From Lasiosphaeria ovina (taxonomy: Eukaryota; Ascomycota; Sordariomycetes; Sordariales; Lasiosphaeriaceae), in NCBI GenBank assembly GCA_033439765.1, contig JAULSN010000002.1, positions 868,001-932,000 of the forward strand: a stretch of 64,000 nucleotides of DNA. Reading direction: 5' to 3'. Below, one piece after another: positions 22,080-34,473 of this stretch. A model generated the notes under the pieces. The model made no database searches. It was not told where the DNA came from and was given only the letters and a program-made list of their open reading frames with translations. Every line of letters starts with the position of its first letter. Position 1 is the stretch's first letter. The position numbers were made by a program, and so were the translations under genes.

Positions 22080-23353
22080 TCATTCTGCTGCCACAGGCGG
22101 GGGAGTTACCACAGTGACGGGAGCTGCTACGGGGGCGGGAGCTTGATGATGGAGTTGCGGCAAGGGCTGGTTCTGGGGTTGAGTGTTGCTCGATGCCGAT
22201 GCCGATGCCGATGCCGATGGTGGAGTGGCCGTGGATGAATGGCCTCGCCGAGATTGCCGCGCACTGGATCTCGTCTGAGGAGGCGCTTCTGGCGCGTAGT
22301 ACTCGTACGGAGCTGCGGGGGCCTGCGATTGCTGGTAACGCGACGATTTCCTGTCCGAGATCACCGGCGGGTAGTACCCCGACGGCTGGTTCGGGTAAGG
22401 CACTCCTTGCTGATATGTTGCTTGCTGATATGACGCTTGCGGATAAGGAGCTTGCGGATAAGGAGCTTGCGGATACGGGGCGTGCGGATACGGGGCTTGC
22501 CGGTAGGCCGGTTGCTGTCCCTGATAGTAACCGTAAGGGACGGGGCCGCCTTGGGCAGGGACGGTGATGTATATCACTTTCTGCCGTTGCGCGTTGAATC
22601 GGCTCGTTTCGACACAAGCCCGGCAGAAGAGGATGAAGTGGACCACAAGGAGGACGATATCGAACCCGAGCAGAACTTGCTCGAGGATGTAGTTTCGCGA
22701 ACGGTTATAATCGTATCCATAATAGTAATCGCCATCTAAGTCTGTGATGAAGACGCTGATGAAGGCGACGGCGCTCACGGCCAACAACCAGATGACCAGG
22801 TGGCCGGCTACATGGGCCCCTGGCGGCATTCCTTCGCGCTTTTTCGACAGCAATGTCACAATAAAGTCAGCCGCCAGCCAGAGAATGGCGAGGCCCACCT
22901 GTCTCGGTTAGCTGCGAACGTCGTGTAGAGAGTTCCTGGGACAAGTCGTAAGGGGCGGTTTTAAAGACTCACGACAGTGAAGGACAATCCAATCTCAACC
23001 TCGACAATCGAGCCATCATCTCTGCGGAACGGAGCAGTCTCGAATCCTAGTGTGAGGCCTACGCCCAAGATTACAGCACAGGCAACGAGGGACAGTGTTC
23101 CCAGCAGAAGCTTGACGAGCTCGCATTCCCTGCTGTTCTTAACCGGAGCATTCTCATGAGGTTTTTCCAAGTCGGCGTTGTCATGGGAGAGCTGCTGGAG
23201 CGTTGGCAGCGGCTGCTGCTCTTGGACGGGACGAGACGGGAGTGGCGGGTTCGGTGGCGCTTCTGTCGCTGTCGCTTGTGGTGTTGACTGGGGCAGCTCC
23301 CCGCTGGGCTGCGGCTGAACAGCCTTGGTGGTGGTGTGGTCTTCTGCAGCCAT
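22080..23353 (-). CDS. Four-helix membrane protein with Pro/Tyr/Gln repeat tail (MARVEL-like)
   Basis: Exon 1 is 23353-22973 (127 codons, GTGAGT donor). Exon 2 is 22898-22080, after a GCTAAC branch site and CAG. Total 399 residues. The N-terminal 90 residues are polar and Pro/Gln-rich. Four hydrophobic segments follow: LLLGTLSLVACAVILGVGL, LSFTVVGLAILWLAADFIV, HLVIWLLAVSAVAFISVFI and VLLGFDIVLLVVHFILFC. The intron falls inside the second segment. The cytosolic tail has about four copies of PYPQA/PYPHA, then GYYPP, and a Ser-Ala run coded by GCCGAT repeats. The topology resembles fungal MARVEL-domain proteins of the plasma membrane, but I cannot confirm that family from motifs. The function is unknown. 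Confidence 0.8.
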
Positions 23354-24319
23354 GACGATGCTGCAGGGCAAGGAGTGACCCTGCGAACGGCGTGGATGGA
23401 GCTGCCAATCGCAAAAAGAAAAGGAGAAAAAAAAATACCAAGTTCGACTAACGAGTGACGAAAAATCCAAAGAGCGACGTTGTTGAAGAGAAACAACAAA
23501 ATATTCCTGCGACGACACGCAGACGCAAGAAAATGCGACCGCGAAAAGAACGAACTAAAGGAACGAGGAAAGGTTGTTGGAAGGAGGCAGTGGCGACATT
23601 AAAATTGCTTCCAAGACTTCGGCAACCTGGAAAATCCTCCCAATCACGGACGCATCTGGTTGCCGCCCCAAAAACAACAGGGGGGTTCAACCGCGAAAGC
23701 CCGCTGTATACGGGGACAGAGTCGTATTGGCATCTCTTGGCATCGAAGGCTCCAACGGTGGACACTGGACAGTTATTCTGTTAGACAAGCAATACTAATA
23801 TGTTATAGGTGGTGAATTTACTTGCGTGTTCCTTTAAGGGAACGAAGAGTCACATGGCTTGGTGACGGCGGAAACAGAACTTGATGCAGGCGAGAGGCGC
23901 AATGTCCATGTTGTTGGGGAAGGTGACTCATTTGGTCAAAGCGAATTTGATTGTCCCAGAGTTCGACGGTCGTGGACCCGTGATACCCTAATGGGACGAG
24001 CTAGGCTGATTGGACTGCCTGATGCCTAGCACAGTAGTACTCAGTAACATCTGTTGAGTGAGTGAACTTTTGGGAGGTCGAAAATGCGTGCCAAACACTA
24101 CCCGTGCAGTCAATGACTGGGGAACGTCCAAACTCCTCATAGTACCTTAGGTACCTAACATGACATGGCATTCGATGGCTTGTCAACTCTGCGAGGACTC
24201 GGGCTACTGCCCCGACAAACCTTTCACTTCTAAGGTAAAGCCTGCACGGGACTGATGTCACTGGAAGATATATTGGCGCCTGGTATCCTGTTGACGGGGT
24301 ACACCGAAGGCAATGGATC
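23354..24319. other. Spacer between membrane-protein gene and SEC11
   Basis: It holds the promoter/leader of the membrane-protein gene (A-rich on the plus strand near 23410-23540) and the 3' flank of SEC11. No gene is supported. Confidence 0.5.
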
Positions 24320-25085
24320 CTATTCGCGTTGCAAGACCACCACCAACCCCATTATGCCTAACATGACAGTCTTGAGCCAAGGGTGCTCGGCTAACATGAT
24401 GGTTACATATCCGACAAATGGTATGAACCCTTGGACGCTCCTATGAATTGTCAGTGCTTGATCAAGTGAGGGGGGGACAAAGTCCATGTCACGCGCATAC
24501 CCAATGATGTCTTTCCTGACCAGATAATCCTGCCCACGAGCGTAGAGCTCGGTGTCATCCGAGAGGTTGTTGTCGCCCTTGGTGAGGAGCTTCGCGTTGG
24601 GCCTAGAAGTAAACAATTAGCCACATATCCCCGTCTTAGCCTCCCAGTGGAAGTGTGCTGCGGCGTAGAAGACGAACCCGCTGCCGAATTTCCTGACCAC
24701 CCGGTGCACAATCGGAATGTCCTTGTCCTTCACGTTATATACCACGATCTCGCCGACGCTTGTTTCGGAGAAGAGGTTACGGTTCCAGAGCAGCAGCAGG
24801 TCCCCTCGCTGGAAGGCCGGCTCCATGCTGCCCGAGAGAACGACGACGATGGGGGAGGGCGAGTCTGTTATAACCGACAGTCCTTTCCACAACTGCGTGT
24901 GCATGCAACCGTCAGTGACTTGGGATGAAACTCCGGGAGCAGAAAGCTGGCGCGCGCGAGCGCTGCAAAGCCCGGACGAGGCAACTCGGAACTCGGAAGC
25001 TCACCATGAAAGCTGTCGATAGGATTAAGCCAAAGTTCATCAGCTGCGCAGCAGCCTGCCGCGGGTTCCCGAGACTGGACAGCAT
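24320..25085 (-). CDS. SEC11: Signal peptidase complex catalytic subunit Sec11
   Basis: There are four exons: 25085-25005, 24892-24678, 24602-24501 and 24440-24320. The donors are GTGAGC, GTTCGT and GTATGC, and all acceptors are AG. Phases fit throughout and give 172 residues, the usual length. The product is the ER membrane serine protease that removes signal peptides from secretory proteins. It has one N-terminal transmembrane segment ([12 protein letters not shown] to about residue 46). Next come the Ser49 box ([18 protein letters not shown]), the His90 box ([12 protein letters not shown]) and the Asp box ([20 protein letters not shown], near 109-115). The C-terminal hydrophobic stretch is [12 protein letters not shown] and on, ending VVVLQRE. 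The catalytic Ser-His-Asp set is complete. It diverges from the gene at 26100, leaving about 1 kb for both promoters. Confidence 0.95.
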
Positions 25086-26099
25086 ATTGGCGACTGAGTT
25101 GTAGCGTGCTTCGAGTACCCAGGATCTCGCGCGTCGCCTCTGTAGAATTGTCGCCGGCTTCGAGGATCGTTTGTCTCGTCTCTGGGTTGGACACGAGCGC
25201 TGGAATCATCAGCCTGGGCAGATGGACACGGTCGCCGCGCGCGGATTGGCAGCTTGCGATTGGAGCGCACAGTCGATGTGGGTCCCAAATCGGCTTGGCA
25301 GGTTTGACCCTGACGGCCTTTTTGGTGGGGTTACGGAGTACTTTTCTCCTGTCAGTTCAGTTGTGGGGCTCGGGGTTGTGCAGGCAGCAACAACCACAAC
25401 GCCCATCTATCATTGACTTGTATCATTTGGCTCCCATTTCTAGCGAATCTAAAACTGGGAGCTTTGTCGACGAGAATGGCTAGTCCTGAATGCTTACCTA
25501 CAAGATGCTAACTTCCTACATTGGCCGTTGATGGTACGAGAGAAATGGCCCACCCTCGAGGACAACACCGCCAGGCTCTTCCATCCATGAGTGGAAGTGG
25601 CCACTCAGAAAAAAAGGGGCCAGGTTGTCTAATGGGCTGTTACTGCCTGCGATTGCAGTGATTGAGCTTACCTTCGTTGACGACAAAGAGCAATAAACGC
25701 TTGAACTTAACCTGATCGCCTGTGCCAGTATTGTGCCTGCCTCGAGAGGCCATCAACCAGCAAAGGCGCTCTTTCCCTGCAAGACAGTTTGTTGATGGCC
25801 TCCACACTGATTTTCTGCACTACCCCAAAACCTTTCTGCTCTTAGCTCTTCCGCCTGCAGCTCTTTTTCTCTCCCATCCCGTATATCGCTCTTCTTTTGG
25901 GCCTCGTTGCTGGCTGTTCTGTGTTGCTCCTTTTCTTGTTTCGCTTGTTTTCGTCTCGCCCCTGGGCAGGACGCTATCAACTGTATCCTCGGCAGCACAG
26001 AGTATTCCAGTGTCATTTCTACCTTGACGGGCTCAAGACCTTTACTTCATCGCTTCAATCCAAGACCAATCCTTCTCAGGCCTTCCTGTCTTCGGCACC
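25086..26099. promoter_or_regulatory. Divergent promoter region between SEC11 and the FAR-17a-like gene
   Basis: About 1 kb separates the two start codons. The right third (about 25790-25950) is CT-rich on the plus strand, as expected for the leader of the gene at 26100. No gene is supported inside. Confidence 0.45.
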
Positions 26100-27406
26100 A
26101 TGTCAGACCAGAGAACTCCGCTCCTACACGACCGCCAGGGACTCCCCCTTCCAATTGGGTCCTCTCAAGTCCAAGACCACGTATGTCTCCCATGCCCTAT
26201 CCTTGCTCACACCCCGACTCGATACATCGATTGACGCTCTGCAGCCTATCTTTCTCCGAGTGTGCCATTCGCCATGGCCCTGGCTCAACCAAAGCGCCTT
26301 GGTCTACGTTCGATCCGCCATCTTGAGCTACCTCACGGTTGTCGGTTGGATGCTCATTGACTACAAGATCTACAAGCGGGAGGATGCCCACACTGCTTGG
26401 CGCATTCTCTTTCAGTTCTCGACGCTGGCATATGTCCTCCTGTGGTTTTACCATCTCGTGGCCTTTGTAAGTGCTGCACCTTCACCGAGCCCTCGGTAAT
26501 CCCAAACCCCCTGCTGCTTTGTAGACTTACAAGTGTTTTCGTTTTTAGTCTTGGAGCTTCACCCATCTGTACTACCCGGACATCCAGGATGGCGATCAGC
26601 GCTGGGAATCCAGGATTCTCCGAAATATGTCGCCGCCTATCCAGACCCTATACTCACGCAAGCGGCTTTACTTCAGCCTGTTCTATACCTTTGCTCATGT
26701 GGTTGTATTCATGAATGCGATCATCTACTGGACAGTCCTGGTCCCGGCGGAGCATGGCCATTTTCCCAAGGAGGACGAGGCAGCTGACGAGTCAGGTGTG
26801 TATTGATCTCCGATCTCATTTCTGTGCAATCGCTGATACACTTGCAGTCGAAGACTTCTTCGGTGATGGATGGTTCAAGCCATTTTGCATCATCAACTTG
26901 TGGGGTGTCACAGCACTTCTTGGTTTCGTGGAAATCCTGATCCTCAACAGCGTCAAGCGCCCAGTGGTAAGTGAACTGCCAAAACCTCAGGGCATCCGCT
27001 AATGTACTGGGTTTAACTGTAGCCCGTCCCGACCCACATCTTTACCATCATGTTCTTTTTGTCGGGCTATCTTGGCTGGGCTGCGTTCGGCAAAATCTTG
27101 ACTGACCATTACCCCTACTTCTGGATGGACCCCGAGGCGATGGAAAAGACCGAGATTGTTGCCGCCTACTCTTCGGCGTTTGTGGGATTGGGCGCAACAG
27201 GTACGTGGACATTTACAAAACAACAAAGCGGCACTAACTGTGTAATCCGAGTAGTCTTTGCCTTCATATATGGGCTCATCGGCATACGCGAAAACCTCAC
27301 GAAGAGGGACGAACCGCCAGCCCAGTTCAATGCTGTCCAATTTTCTGTCGCGGTCGACGGCGGAGAAGAGTTTCAGCGAGCAAATGGGCAGCAACAACAA
27401 CGCTAA
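26100..27406 (+). CDS. FAR-17a/AIG1-like multi-pass membrane protein
   Basis: There are six exons: 26100-26180, 26245-26466, 26549-26795, 26848-26966, 27023-27200 and 27255-27406. All donors are GT (GTATGT, GTAAGT, GTGTGT, GTAAGT, GTACGT), all acceptors are AG, and the phases agree. The product is 332 residues, beginning MSDQRTPLLHDRQG. Hydrophobic segments lie in exon 2 (ALVYVRSAILSYLTVVGWML and FSTLAYVLLWFYHLVAF), exon 3 (YFSLFYTFAHVVVFMNAIIY), exon 4 (GVTALLGFVEILIL) and exon 5 (IFTIMFFLSGYLGWAAF). The segment order and the motif SWSFTHLYYPD suggest the FAR-17a/AIG1 family. Some of its animal members hydrolyse fatty-acid esters of hydroxy fatty acids in membranes; fungal members are poorly known. 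The family is judged from overall pattern, so the function stays tentative. Confidence 0.8.
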
Positions 27407-29300
27407 GCAAGGCTTTGTGGGTGCGGTGTGGAAATTCAGTAACAGCCATCGACGACAAGATGACTTTGACTTCGCCCTAACAGGTTGTGTTACTTCGGGT
27501 GACGCTGCTCCAGCTGTTTCCTGGACCACGGGTGTCTAGTGGTGTGTCCCATTATCATTTCATTGCGGTTAAGATTGGAATCGTCTCACCAGGAACAGCT
27601 TTATTGGTGGGCTGTGAGTCAAACAACGAGGAAGTGCGTCATGATATTAGGGGCCTAGGGTCGTCGTGAAGAGGCTCTTCGGTCGATGTGCCAGCAATTG
27701 TTGCTTGTGGGTGGGGTGAAGGCCAGCAGGCCGTAATAACGACCAGTGTTATCCTAGTCGGTGAACCGGATAAATATGCCTCTATACGCACCTAAGTTTT
27801 GTCGTCGTCAACAGCCTACGTATATATGTGCAGGTTCCCTTGAGTGTCCTTTGAATGCCGTTCACAGTCATTCACATGCTAGGCATGGAAATACCTTTCA
27901 CCTTGTCCGTTTCGGTGGAGGGGACAGGCATTTTAGGTTCTCCAACCCGCCGTTAGTGAACTGGGGTAATGACAAACCCCTGTCATGTCTCACCCCCACT
28001 CCACCCATCGTCTCGGGACATCTGTGGGGCGGCCCGAGATTGCTGAGAAGGTGGTGATGTGAACACTGAATTGGGCCGGTAGCTCCAGACCTTGCTTGCT
28101 TGCTCAACCCTAGGAGAACGCCTTAGCATGCGTGCATCAGTCAAATGTAATACGTTAACACACAAACAATGGGCCAATTGCATATGTTCGGGCTTGGCCG
28201 CGAGCAGAGCGCAAATGTAGAAACCAAGAGAAGCGTTTCGTTGCTCTTGACCCATGAATGTGCAGGGAAGCATGCTGTTACTGGCCCCAGGAACTGGAAG
28301 CGCTGGCAACGAGGCTGTGCAGCTTCCACGCTACCAATGGCTGCATCTTGCCAGTAGCCCCGCAAGAGGCAAATTCTTTCTCGGACACCAATTCGCCAAC
28401 TTATGGATGGCAATGTTCACCGTGGTCTCACAGCATTCTATGAAGTGGCCAGTGACTTTTCTAAAGCGGGACGGGAGGTCACACGCGGAGGTAAGGCTGC
28501 CAGACGTCTGCGACTGGGGAGGTCGATTGCAGCTTGCATAATGCTAGTCTGGCCTCACTGAACGCGGCCGGGCAAGATTTTAGTGCGCACGCACAGGGCG
28601 GAGCTGCTTCCCCACTCTCAGGTAACGGATTCGTCCCGCGCGTGTTTTTGTTTCCCGGCGCAGATCTATGGATAATCGCACAGTTGTTGACTTGCTGCGA
28701 GTCATTTAATAGTACAAGCCAATCAATCACAAGGAAGTCTGTTCGGTTGTAAGTGCAAGATGCCACACAATTCCTGGCAGGAGGCCCCTAGTTCGATGAC
28801 GAAGCCCAGCACCCGCCCGAATACGCCCCCCCATGGGCCCATGCAGCCTCGCTGCAACCCAGCCCTGGTTGTATTTTTGTCGATGATCGCCGTTGGCCAG
28901 GCACACAGCTCCTCCCCCACACGATCAATACAAATATCCCGCCCACCCCCTCACAAAACTCCCCCTTCTTTCTTCTCTCCCCCCCCCCCTCCAACACACA
29001 ACCAACGGGTCGCAAAGCTGCCTGCTGGAGTTGTCTCGAGACAGTGAGACAGCCCCGCCCGGACCCCGTCAATCGTTTTTGTGCGTATCTCTTTTCTCTC
29101 GTTTCCTCCAGGTTCTTCATTCGTTTCGTCGCTCTCTTCAAGTCGAAAGGTATCGGAAGGCGGCAAAGCAGTGACTCAGACCCTGTTCTGTCTCTCCCTT
29201 TTTGCTTCCTCCGAACTACTACCTATCCTATCCCGTACGTCTCGAGCCCAGTCCCAAAAACGTCCTCATCAGGCTCGGATCAATTGCCGCAGCCGCCACC
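27407..29300. other. Spacer and leader of the BTB gene
   Basis: No supported gene. From about 28880 to 29290 the plus strand is rich in C and T, which suggests the promoter and a long 5' leader of the BTB gene. Short upstream frames are present in it. Confidence 0.5.
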
Positions 29301-30269
29301 ATGTTCAAGCGTTCGTTCCGATCCCGCGATGCCGCCCCGCCGGCTATGGATTCGCAACACCGCGTGGACAAGGCTGCGAGGCTGATGAGGAAGGGCTCCG
29401 TACGGGATCCGCAGAAGGTGTCGAAACTGCAACGGTCGCACACGGGCGAGGAGACGTCGCGCCTGCACCCCGTGCAGGCGAGGCTCAGTGACAAGTCCCT
29501 CGCCCCCTCGCCCATCGTCACCTTGACGGTTGGCGCCGAGGCGCGACTGTTTGCGGCGCACGAGGACGTGTTGTGTCAGGCTCCTTTTTTCGGAAAGATC
29601 CTGCGTGGCAACTACCTCGGTGCGCAGAGTAAGCGCATTGCGCTTCCGGATGAAGACCCGGAGGTCTTCAGCGCCATCCTCGAGTATCTCTACAAGGGCG
29701 ACTACTACCCCCGCTTGCTGCACAACAAGCACCGAAACTCTTGGGAGCTCGAGGATTCGCTTCCCCGTCGGGCCACGCCCCACAATTCCCCGACGATAAA
29801 CGATTCCCCAAACATCGGAGGTGGTCGCGCAGGGCAGACCCCCCAGACCCCTTCGGCTGTCGAGGCGACCGTGTACCTCTCCAGCATCGGCCAGCACCTT
29901 CTCCGCGACACTGTTATCTACTGCGCCGCGGAGCGCTATGGGCTGGAGGAGCTGAAGAAGCTGGCGCTGCGGAAGCAAGGGTTGCAGTCCGGCATCGACG
30001 TCGGCACCATCCTCCGCAGCGCGCAATACTGCTACGCGCACACCCCCGACTCGGACAGCCGCCTGCGCGCTCATTACTTGGCGCTCATCATCCGGTGCCG
30101 CAAGACCTTCAAGCGCAGCGGCACCATGCAGGCCGAGATGGAGAAGAGCGGCAGCGACGTGTACGGCGAGGGAAGTGGGAAGCTGTTCTTCGACTTGTTC
30201 GTCGCCATGTGCAACCACCTCGACGACGTCATTGAGGCGAGCAACGCGCGGACCCCTAAGACGATCTGA
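29301..30269 (+). CDS. BTB/POZ-domain protein
   Basis: A single exon codes for 322 residues. The ATG at 29301 sits in a strong context (GCCACCATG). After a basic, Ser-rich N-terminus of about 75 residues, the BTB fold starts with SPIVTLTVGAEARLFAAHED. It continues with VLCQAPFFGKIL and LPDEDPEVFSAILEYLYKGD, the classic dimerisation and ligand surface. An insert rich in Ser/Pro/Thr (about residues 145-190) precedes the last BTB helices (RDTVIYCAAERYGLEELKKL). The C-terminal third is helical (GTILRSAQYCYAHTPDSD). BTB proteins act as adaptors for cullin-3 ligases or as transcription cofactors. There is no MATH, Kelch or zinc finger here, so the partner cannot be told. Confidence 0.9.
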   Translation: MFKRSFRSRDAAPPAMDSQHRVDKAARLMRKGSVRDPQKVSKLQRSHTGEETSRLHPVQARLSDKSLAPSPIVTLTVGAEARLFAAHEDVLCQAPFFGKILRGNYLGAQSKRIALPDEDPEVFSAILEYLYKGDYYPRLLHNKHRNSWELEDSLPRRATPHNSPTINDSPNIGGGRAGQTPQTPSAVEATVYLSSIGQHLLRDTVIYCAAERYGLEELKKLALRKQGLQSGIDVGTILRSAQYCYAHTPDSDSRLRAHYLALIIRCRKTFKRSGTMQAEMEKSGSDVYGEGSGKLFFDLFVAMCNHLDDVIEASNARTPKTI

Positions 30270-31639
30270 CATGGCCCGGCTCTGCACAATTGTGCGTACT
30301 GAACAGGTTTCTGGCGTTCTTTAGGCGTTAAAAGGAGGATAATACCAGCAGGGAATTTTGGATTTGGATTGCGCTTCCGAGTGGCAAAGGGACTGCGTCT
30401 TCCTCTGCCCATGTCTACATCCGGCGTTTTTGGGTCTTTTCTCGTCAAACTCCCCCCCTCTTGGATCAGATTGGGACACCATTGCATTCGCTTGAACATC
30501 TTCATTTCTTGCGAGGTTGGCCGACCGATTTATTGATACGAGACTTGCGGGAGTGAGAGGGGCTTAATTGCCGATACACGATGAGGGTTGTGCAGGAAGA
30601 CACGCGCAGCTCCAAACACCCCTCTGCTTTCCCGTACTCTTTTTTTCCTCGCTTTTATTCGCCATTTTTTCGATACCTCTGGATCCTGGATTGGTTTTGG
30701 ACTTTGCGGGAACCCTGGCGTTTTTTGTTCTGCTTCTGGATATCAGATTGGTTAGCAAATTCGCTGGTCGAACGATCAAAGAAAGCAAACACCAAAAAAA
30801 ACACCAGAAAAAAAGCCGGTTGCAAATCAGGAAGAACAAAGCTTCCCAACTATACTATCGTCGTCCGATATTTCATCGACAAGAGCACGACACGTCGTTT
30901 TCTTTCTGCACTTCATCAACATCCATCTCTTAGACAACCATGGACCTTGTTTTATTTATTTTATTTGGCTTTGTCTGCTTTAGCTGGAATCTTAGCTTCG
31001 GGGCACAAGGCAATGGCCCCTCGGCCTTTTTCTTTTGTTTTTCTTTCCCTTGCGCTTCGGCTCCTGGGGCGGTAACATGGAGAGAGGCCTTGGAAAGCCA
31101 AAACCACACAACTCAACTCCCTCAGACTGGAACACCAAAGTGAGCAGCGGAACGGGGATTCGGGACAAATCGACACCACAGGCTGGCGTACCCGTTTCTC
31201 TCGCCGCTGCCGTTCACACATCGCAACTCTACAGCAATCTTTCCTTTGTCAGACAAACGGTTCAGGATGGTCATGGTTGAAGGCAAAGCACAAATCTGCC
31301 TGCATGGTTGCTTGTTTTTTCCAGCTGCTGGCGCAAAGAGCTGGCGATCACTCATTTGTAATGACTGATGATGATGACGACTTCTTGACGAACTCTGTAC
31401 CTTTTTCATCGGACCGTGTGGGATTTGCAGCTCCCTAGAGGAGCGGTCCCCGGTTTCCGTTTGGCTCTACGCCACCCCGCTTGAGGGTCTAGGTAATGGG
31501 AGAGTCGGCCACCTCACTTGTCGTTCCCATCTCGCTGCACTGACTGTGACATGCGGTAACATGTGGTAGTTTTTGCCATGAAACATTGATAGCAGCATAG
31601 GTGAGTGCTAGGGAGGTTTGGTTCTTGCCAGAAGCCGTA
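30270..31639. other. Convergent spacer between BTB and DUF1349 genes
   Basis: This holds the 3' flanks of two convergent genes. It contains T-rich and A-rich tracts (near 30640-30670 and 30790-30820) and no supported gene. Confidence 0.5.
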
Positions 31640-32381
31640 TCATGCCGCCCACTTTACTTCCATGTCCCTGACCTCGACCTCGAGGCTGGTGTTGACATTC
31701 TTCTCCGGCCTTGCAGCCATGGCCAGGACCTCGAGCTCCCAGTTCTCGGCATCATTTCCATCGCCGTACACCCAGCAGATCTCACGCAGGGCCACCTTCT
31801 CGCCACCCTCCAGAATTTGGTACACCCACCAGCTCGAACCGTTCTCGTTGGTGGCATTCTCATTGATCTCTCTCTCGACCGAGATGGTCGTCCACGTCTT
31901 GGCGCCCGTCGAGGCAGAAGACGTTGTCAGCGGGCCCACGCTCCAGTCGGCCCAGCGGTCGCACGCCACCGTCGACAGCATCGGCCGGCCGTTGTAGAAC
32001 TCGATGCCCGTCTTCACCCACTTGGTCGGCGACGACGAAGAAGCCTTCTCTGCGCCTGTCGTCGTCCGCGGCCGGAAGCTCAGCAGGAGCCCGCCCTGGT
32101 CGTACTGCTCCGACCAGGCAAACGAGAACGACGCGCGCGCAGACACGAAGCTGAGCAGCGGCCCCGACGTTGCCGTGACACCCGGCGCTGCAGCCGCTGG
32201 GGCTGGCGAGTGTGAGGTAAGGTTAGCGCCGTCTCTCAAAAGTTGAAGTGCAAGTCAGGTAAGGAAGGTGTGTGCCGGCTGGAGAACCCCGCGTACCGTT
32301 GAACACGTCTGTGTGGGGAGGCTTGCGCCAGATGTCCGTCCCCGGCGCCGCGCTGATCGAGAAGGTGGTGCTGCTGCTCAT
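31640..32381 (-). CDS. DUF1349 protein (concanavalin-like fold)
   Basis: Exon 1 is 32381-32297 (MSSSTTFSISAAPGTDIWRK to FN, GTACGC donor). Exon 2 is 32232-31640. The split codon gives Asp29 and the product is 225 residues. The start motif TDIWRKPPHTDVFN, the core SFAWSEQYDQGGLLLSF, WVKTGIEFYNGRPMLSTV and the C-terminal VREICWVYGDG-like segment (ALREICWVYGDGNDAENWEL) match the DUF1349 family. Its members include proteins named regulation of enolase 1 and adopt a beta-sandwich like concanavalin lectins. There is no signal peptide, so the protein should be cytosolic. The biochemical role is not settled for the family. Confidence 0.85.
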
Positions 32382-34470
32382 GTTGGGTATAAGGTGAGGT
32401 ATGTAGGTGAGAGGAGGGATATGTTGAGAGAAAGACAGAGTAAGTGGTGAATGGGAAGTTGATGGTCTTGCTTTCTTCAAGTGATAAATGCCCAAGTTGA
32501 CTCCTGAGGTGTCTGTCTGTCTGGGCTTGTGTCGATCGAAACGGCCAGCCCGAGGCGTACTTATAGCACGATGATACGAGCAGCACGGGAGATCCTCGGC
32601 TGCTCTTGGGCGCGATGCTACGGAAAGGGTCACCTCGTGCCCTCGATGCGCCGGCTCCCCGGACCGGCGGTACATCTTCGGGACACGCCTTTTGATCCTT
32701 CACCGAGCCGGTTGGTCCCATGGTGCTCTTGCCAAGGGCCGCTCGGTAGGTACCCATCCATTCTTTTACGTTTCTAGTCATGCATCAGGATCAGGACACA
32801 TATGGCTTCTTCGTCTGCCGCATGCATGCATGCCGGCTTCTTCCAACATGTCGCCATTTCCTCCGCGGCGGGGTCGGTGGCACTGAAGGAGGGCTTGGCG
32901 TGCCGCGGCGAGGTGAGGGGGATTGGTGTCACTGCCGTCCCACCACCCCGCTCTGTTTTGAACAAGGCAACTTGGAGTGTCAACCAAATAGGTGCCATTG
33001 AAGCCCGGCAGAGTTGAAAGGTCATCAAAGACATTTATGTAGCCGGTTTCTGGCCTGTAAAAGAATACAACTACATTTACCCCAGAATGACTCAACAAAG
33101 TGAACGGCGTTCATATGTACAATGCCATGAGCATATTCCGAGCAAAAATAGGTATAAGCGTGTCCGATTTACAAAGGCGAAATCTCAACTCACCTAGGTC
33201 ACTCACCACCATCCTTTCGATTGCTTCTTGTTTCTTTGCCGCTGTTTTGTTTCCGAGGCGTTAGGTTTCACAAGGCCAGTTGCGGTTAGCCGTGTACTCT
33301 GGATGAATCACGAAGGGGTGGTGAGATATTGTTATCACACTCAGTTTACAAGCTCACGGTTTTATGCCAACATTTTATCTATACTCACTTAATAGCTTTG
33401 GCTGAAGTTGTTTCTCAATGAAAACCGCAGCTCTGGCCTCAAGGTCAGGACGAGGTTGACACTACCACAACACAGCACACGGCCGATCACGAGAACCTGG
33501 GTTACCTTCCCAATCTTTTTGATATCAAGCATGCCAATCACTTCAAAGGGTAAGAGTATCGTGATTGTTCACTGCTTCTATCCAAGCGTCGCTGAGTTTA
33601 TATACCAAGGCTTGCTACGTGATATCTAGGCGGGTTTATAGCCTAACGCACTGTAAAGATCCTCGCAAGACCACACTGGCTGTGACTACTTAGTTATGAT
33701 ATTAACCTGGATAGTATTGTTCTGCTGTCTAATTAGATATTCCAATCGGTATTTGAGAGAACATGCCAAATCTCGCGACATGCCATAATTATGGACATAC
33801 AGCCGAATTCCCCAGGCTATGGACTCCACTATCATATCGTCATGTTTTCTTTTCGTTCGGCAATTGAAGTTTCGGAAGTAGTTAATAACCAATATAAAAG
33901 CTGTACAATCAGGTAATAAATTCCAGAGCTTTGCCAATCACAGGTAAGTTGGAGAACAATCTGTGGCCTGGTTCAAAGATTGAATTTACAATTTAGTTAC
34001 GATGTGTTGTGATGATGAATGCGAGAAGATAAACGCACCAATGACCCCATTATAGCTTGATACAGTTTCGTGTTGGACTTGTGCTTCGTGCTTCCGCCGG
34101 GTATTGGCTTTTTTTCGTGGCCAACTTTAATCTATATATCGCATAGCTTGATGCAGACAAGAGGGTTTTGTTATGGTTTTAGACTGGTGTTTGCCATAAA
34201 TTTCACCGGATGCGAGCCTTGTCTGGGAATGCTCCAAAATCTCCCGTTTTGGGATCTGAGCGATTTGTAACCGCCTCACTTGCGAACCTTGATTGTGCGC
34301 AAAACCTTAGACATTTGCCAAAACTTTATTCCTGCAAATGTGCCGGCAGGATTAATTGTGCACGATAAGGATTGACTTGTAATTCTCTGGTTCCCTATCT
34401 ACGGCTGTTCTGAAACAATTGCGATGGTGGCCAGGTACTCCGTTACATGGTTTCTGTTCACTGGGAAAAA
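32382..34470. other. AT-rich spacer without a supported gene
   Basis: From about 33380 to 34350 the sequence is visibly richer in A and T than its surroundings and has no gene-like frame. It may be a decayed repeat or ordinary spacer. The rest is promoter-type DNA. Confidence 0.5.
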
Positions 34471-34473
34471 AAG

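Noticed and set aside
29280..30287. Antisense frame of 335 codons across the BTB gene
   Set aside because: Shadow of the GC-rich third codon positions of the BTB coding strand.
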